This document shows positions 62,732 through 64,000 of a stretch of 64,000 nucleotides of DNA, piece by piece. The first letter of the stretch is position 1; the number at the start of each line of letters is the position of its first letter. The stretch spans positions 236,307 to 300,306 of the forward strand of contig NZ_JBPKBH010000010.1 in the NCBI RefSeq assembly GCF_051388915.1, read 5' to 3'. The notes beneath the pieces are model-generated. The model made no database searches and was not told the DNA's origin. It saw only the letters and a list, made by a program, of their open reading frames with translations. This DNA comes from Yinghuangia sp051388915 (GTDB lineage: Bacteria; Actinomycetota; Actinomycetes; Streptomycetales; Streptomycetaceae). Both the position numbers and the translations under genes were made by a program.

Positions 62732-63895
62732 CTAACCCGGTTTGTTCTCGTTGGTCCTCGAGCCGCGTGGCGGGCTCGGGGAGACCCGGCGGAACGCCCA
62801 GTCCATACGCGGTTCTATCGCCCAATGAGCGCACCAGCGGACAGGGCCGGTGGCCAGGACGACGGCAAGGCCGACACCGACGAGGGTTGTCAGCGCCAGT
62901 CCTCGAAGGCCTTCCAAGACCGACTTGTCGTACCACCCGTGCGCGAGTGCCATCTGGACCACGAGGCCGTGGAGCAGGTAGACGTACTGGGATTTCTCAC
63001 CGAACCGACTCAGCGGGCCGGGGCGGGAGGGTACGAGCGCCAAGAAGCATGCGCTCAACAGGAGTGCGGCGCCCGCGATGACGATGCTGGTGCCCCACCA
63101 GCGGACCAGGCTGACGTCAAGGTTCTCGTGTCCCGTGCGCCGGTACAGCCATTCGGCATTCGTGGTCGGCGCCATTGCGTAGACCAGGAGAAAGGCGGCG
63201 GGGAAGACCGCGGCAGCCCCCCAACGGAGGCGACCCGGCGCGCGTATGCGATCGACATGCGCCCGTCGCACCACCAGTCCGAGGACGAAGAAGGGCAGGT
63301 ACTGGAAGAACTGGCCCAGAGCGAGATCGCCTGACGTCTCCGTCGTGCCGATCGCCAGCGCCGCGGCGCACGCGACAACCAGCGGGGCCTTGACGACACG
63401 CCAAAGCGGCGACGTGATCCGCCACAGGAACAGGGCGATCAGGAACCACGTGAGATACCACGGTTCCAGAAAGTCGATGGGTACCCATTCGTCTGCCTTG
63501 TAGCTGCGCATGAGTCCGTACGCCGTGGCGAAGATGACATACGGCACCAGTGTGCTGGTGACCAGACGCTGGAATCGTCGTTTGCCGACGGGATTGTCGG
63601 CGAACGATCGCGAAAAGAAGCCGCAGACCATCACGAACAGCGGCATGTGGAACGTGTACACCGTCAGGTATGCCGCGCGCACCAGCCTGTTGTCAGCGGA
63701 GTCCGCCAGCGGCCCCCAGACATGTCCGCACACCACAAGAACGACGGCGAAGAACTTGGCGTTGTCGAAGTACGCGTCCCGAGGCGTTGCCGCGAGCGGT
63801 GGGTCCCCGCCGGGCGGTCGAGAACCCGTCACGGCAGCGCTCTCGGACTTGCGGGGCGGTGCCAATTTGCCGCCCTCGCGTCGCGAGCCGCTCAC
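62732..63895 (-). CDS. Acyltransferase-3-family membrane protein
   Basis: 387 residues from GTG 63895, overlapping the upstream stop by four bases (GTGA). About ten membrane helices begin after a 40-residue basic, Pro-rich cytoplasmic leader. The first helix reads YFDNAKFFAVVLVVCGHVWGPL with the catalytic-type His in CGHVW, and FHMPLFVMVCGFF follows. Such integral proteins transfer acyl groups to extracellular sugars or lipids. Coupling to the GalU-like gene suggests a role in cell-surface glycan or glycolipid synthesis. Confidence 0.85.
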   Translation of the reverse strand: MSGSRREGGKLAPPRKSESAAVTGSRPPGGDPPLAATPRDAYFDNAKFFAVVLVVCGHVWGPLADSADNRLVRAAYLTVYTFHMPLFVMVCGFFSRSFADNPVGKRRFQRLVTSTLVPYVIFATAYGLMRSYKADEWVPIDFLEPWYLTWFLIALFLWRITSPLWRVVKAPLVVACAAALAIGTTETSGDLALGQFFQYLPFFVLGLVVRRAHVDRIRAPGRLRWGAAAVFPAAFLLVYAMAPTTNAEWLYRRTGHENLDVSLVRWWGTSIVIAGAALLLSACFLALVPSRPGPLSRFGEKSQYVYLLHGLVVQMALAHGWYDKSVLEGLRGLALTTLVGVGLAVVLATGPVRWCAHWAIEPRMDWAFRRVSPSPPRGSRTNENKPG

Positions 63896-64000
63896 ACCTG
63901 GACCGCCTCGCGCACGAAGTCCTTGAGCCAGGCCCGGAATTCCGGCCCCAGGTCTTCACGCTCGCACGCAAGTCTGACGATAGCCCGCAGATAGTCCCCG
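63892..64000 (-). CDS. galU: Probable UTP-glucose-1-phosphate uridylyltransferase, 3' end only
   Basis: The gene runs out of the window; the last 35 residues are visible: GDYLRAIVRLACEREDLGPE and then a FRAWLKDFVREAVQV end. This matches the C-terminus of actinobacterial GalU-type enzymes (DYLRAVVRLACERxDLGPxFRxWLRxF). GalU makes UDP-glucose for glycan synthesis. Its stop overlaps the acyltransferase GTG, so the two form an operon that starts beyond the right edge. Confidence 0.6.
   Translation of the reverse strand, partial: GDYLRAIVRLACEREDLGPEFRAWLKDFVREAVQV

Overview
This is a high-GC, actinomycete-type chromosome segment, most likely Streptomyces or a close relative. The signs are GTG/TTG starts with GGAGG-like ribosome sites, two F420-dependent DUF385 enzymes, a mycothiol-type DinB enzyme, an ECF41 sigma factor, and a WhiJ-type trio (RsbW-like ATPase, DUF397, XRE-DUF5753). 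The assembly is a draft with three N gaps (1569-1672, 6101-6190, 18481-18605). No rRNA, tRNA, CRISPR array or intact mobile element was seen. No coherent biosynthetic gene cluster was seen either; the content looks like core and conserved-accessory chromosome.

Left part (1-20 kb): a decayed TnpB fragment; an ECF41 sigma factor with its FAD oxidoreductase (broken by a poly-G/N gap); a small membrane protein with a low-molecular-weight tyrosine phosphatase; a DUF5685-like protein with a tail of 23 cysteines; an FdhF/YdeP molybdopterin enzyme behind a flavohemoglobin; a 1275-residue receptor-like pseudokinase fused to a solute-binding domain; a pair of acyl-CoA dehydrogenase subunits; a membrane protein built from two repeats; then about 1 kb of GC-rich repeats.

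Middle (19.2-38 kb): the WhiJ-type locus, whose two plus-strand genes each carry arrays of the palindrome TGCA-N2-TGCA; a translationally coupled SWIM zinc-finger/DUF6493 pair; an O-methyltransferase; an ankyrin protein; a two-subunit M16 protease (one active, one degenerate); an SRPBCC protein; an HxlR regulator diverging from a DHA2 drug exporter over a duplicated 33-bp operator; a RecD2-type helicase; and a truncated PIN-domain relic.

Right part (38-64 kb): a phosphotransferase; an ABC exporter with a DesK-type two-component system; the phosphatidylethanolamine genes psd-pssA; a D-aminoacylase with a TetR regulator and a promoter/operator that can be read directly; a cold-shock protein; an acyl-carrier-like protein without its attachment serine; two STAS anti-anti-sigma factors; a peptidyl-tRNA hydrolase 2-like protein; an epimerase and a PhyH-like dioxygenase, convergent; a secreted NlpC/P60 peptidase with a freshly duplicated peptidoglycan-binding domain behind a tandem-repeat region; an SPFH protein; and an acyltransferase coupled to the 3' end of what looks like galU.

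Function calls rest on family resemblance read from the translated sequence, without any database search. The best candidates for under-described biology are the pseudokinase/solute-binding receptor, the operator-bearing WhiJ-type locus, the serine-less acyl-carrier-like protein, and the Cys-rich-tailed DUF5685-like protein.
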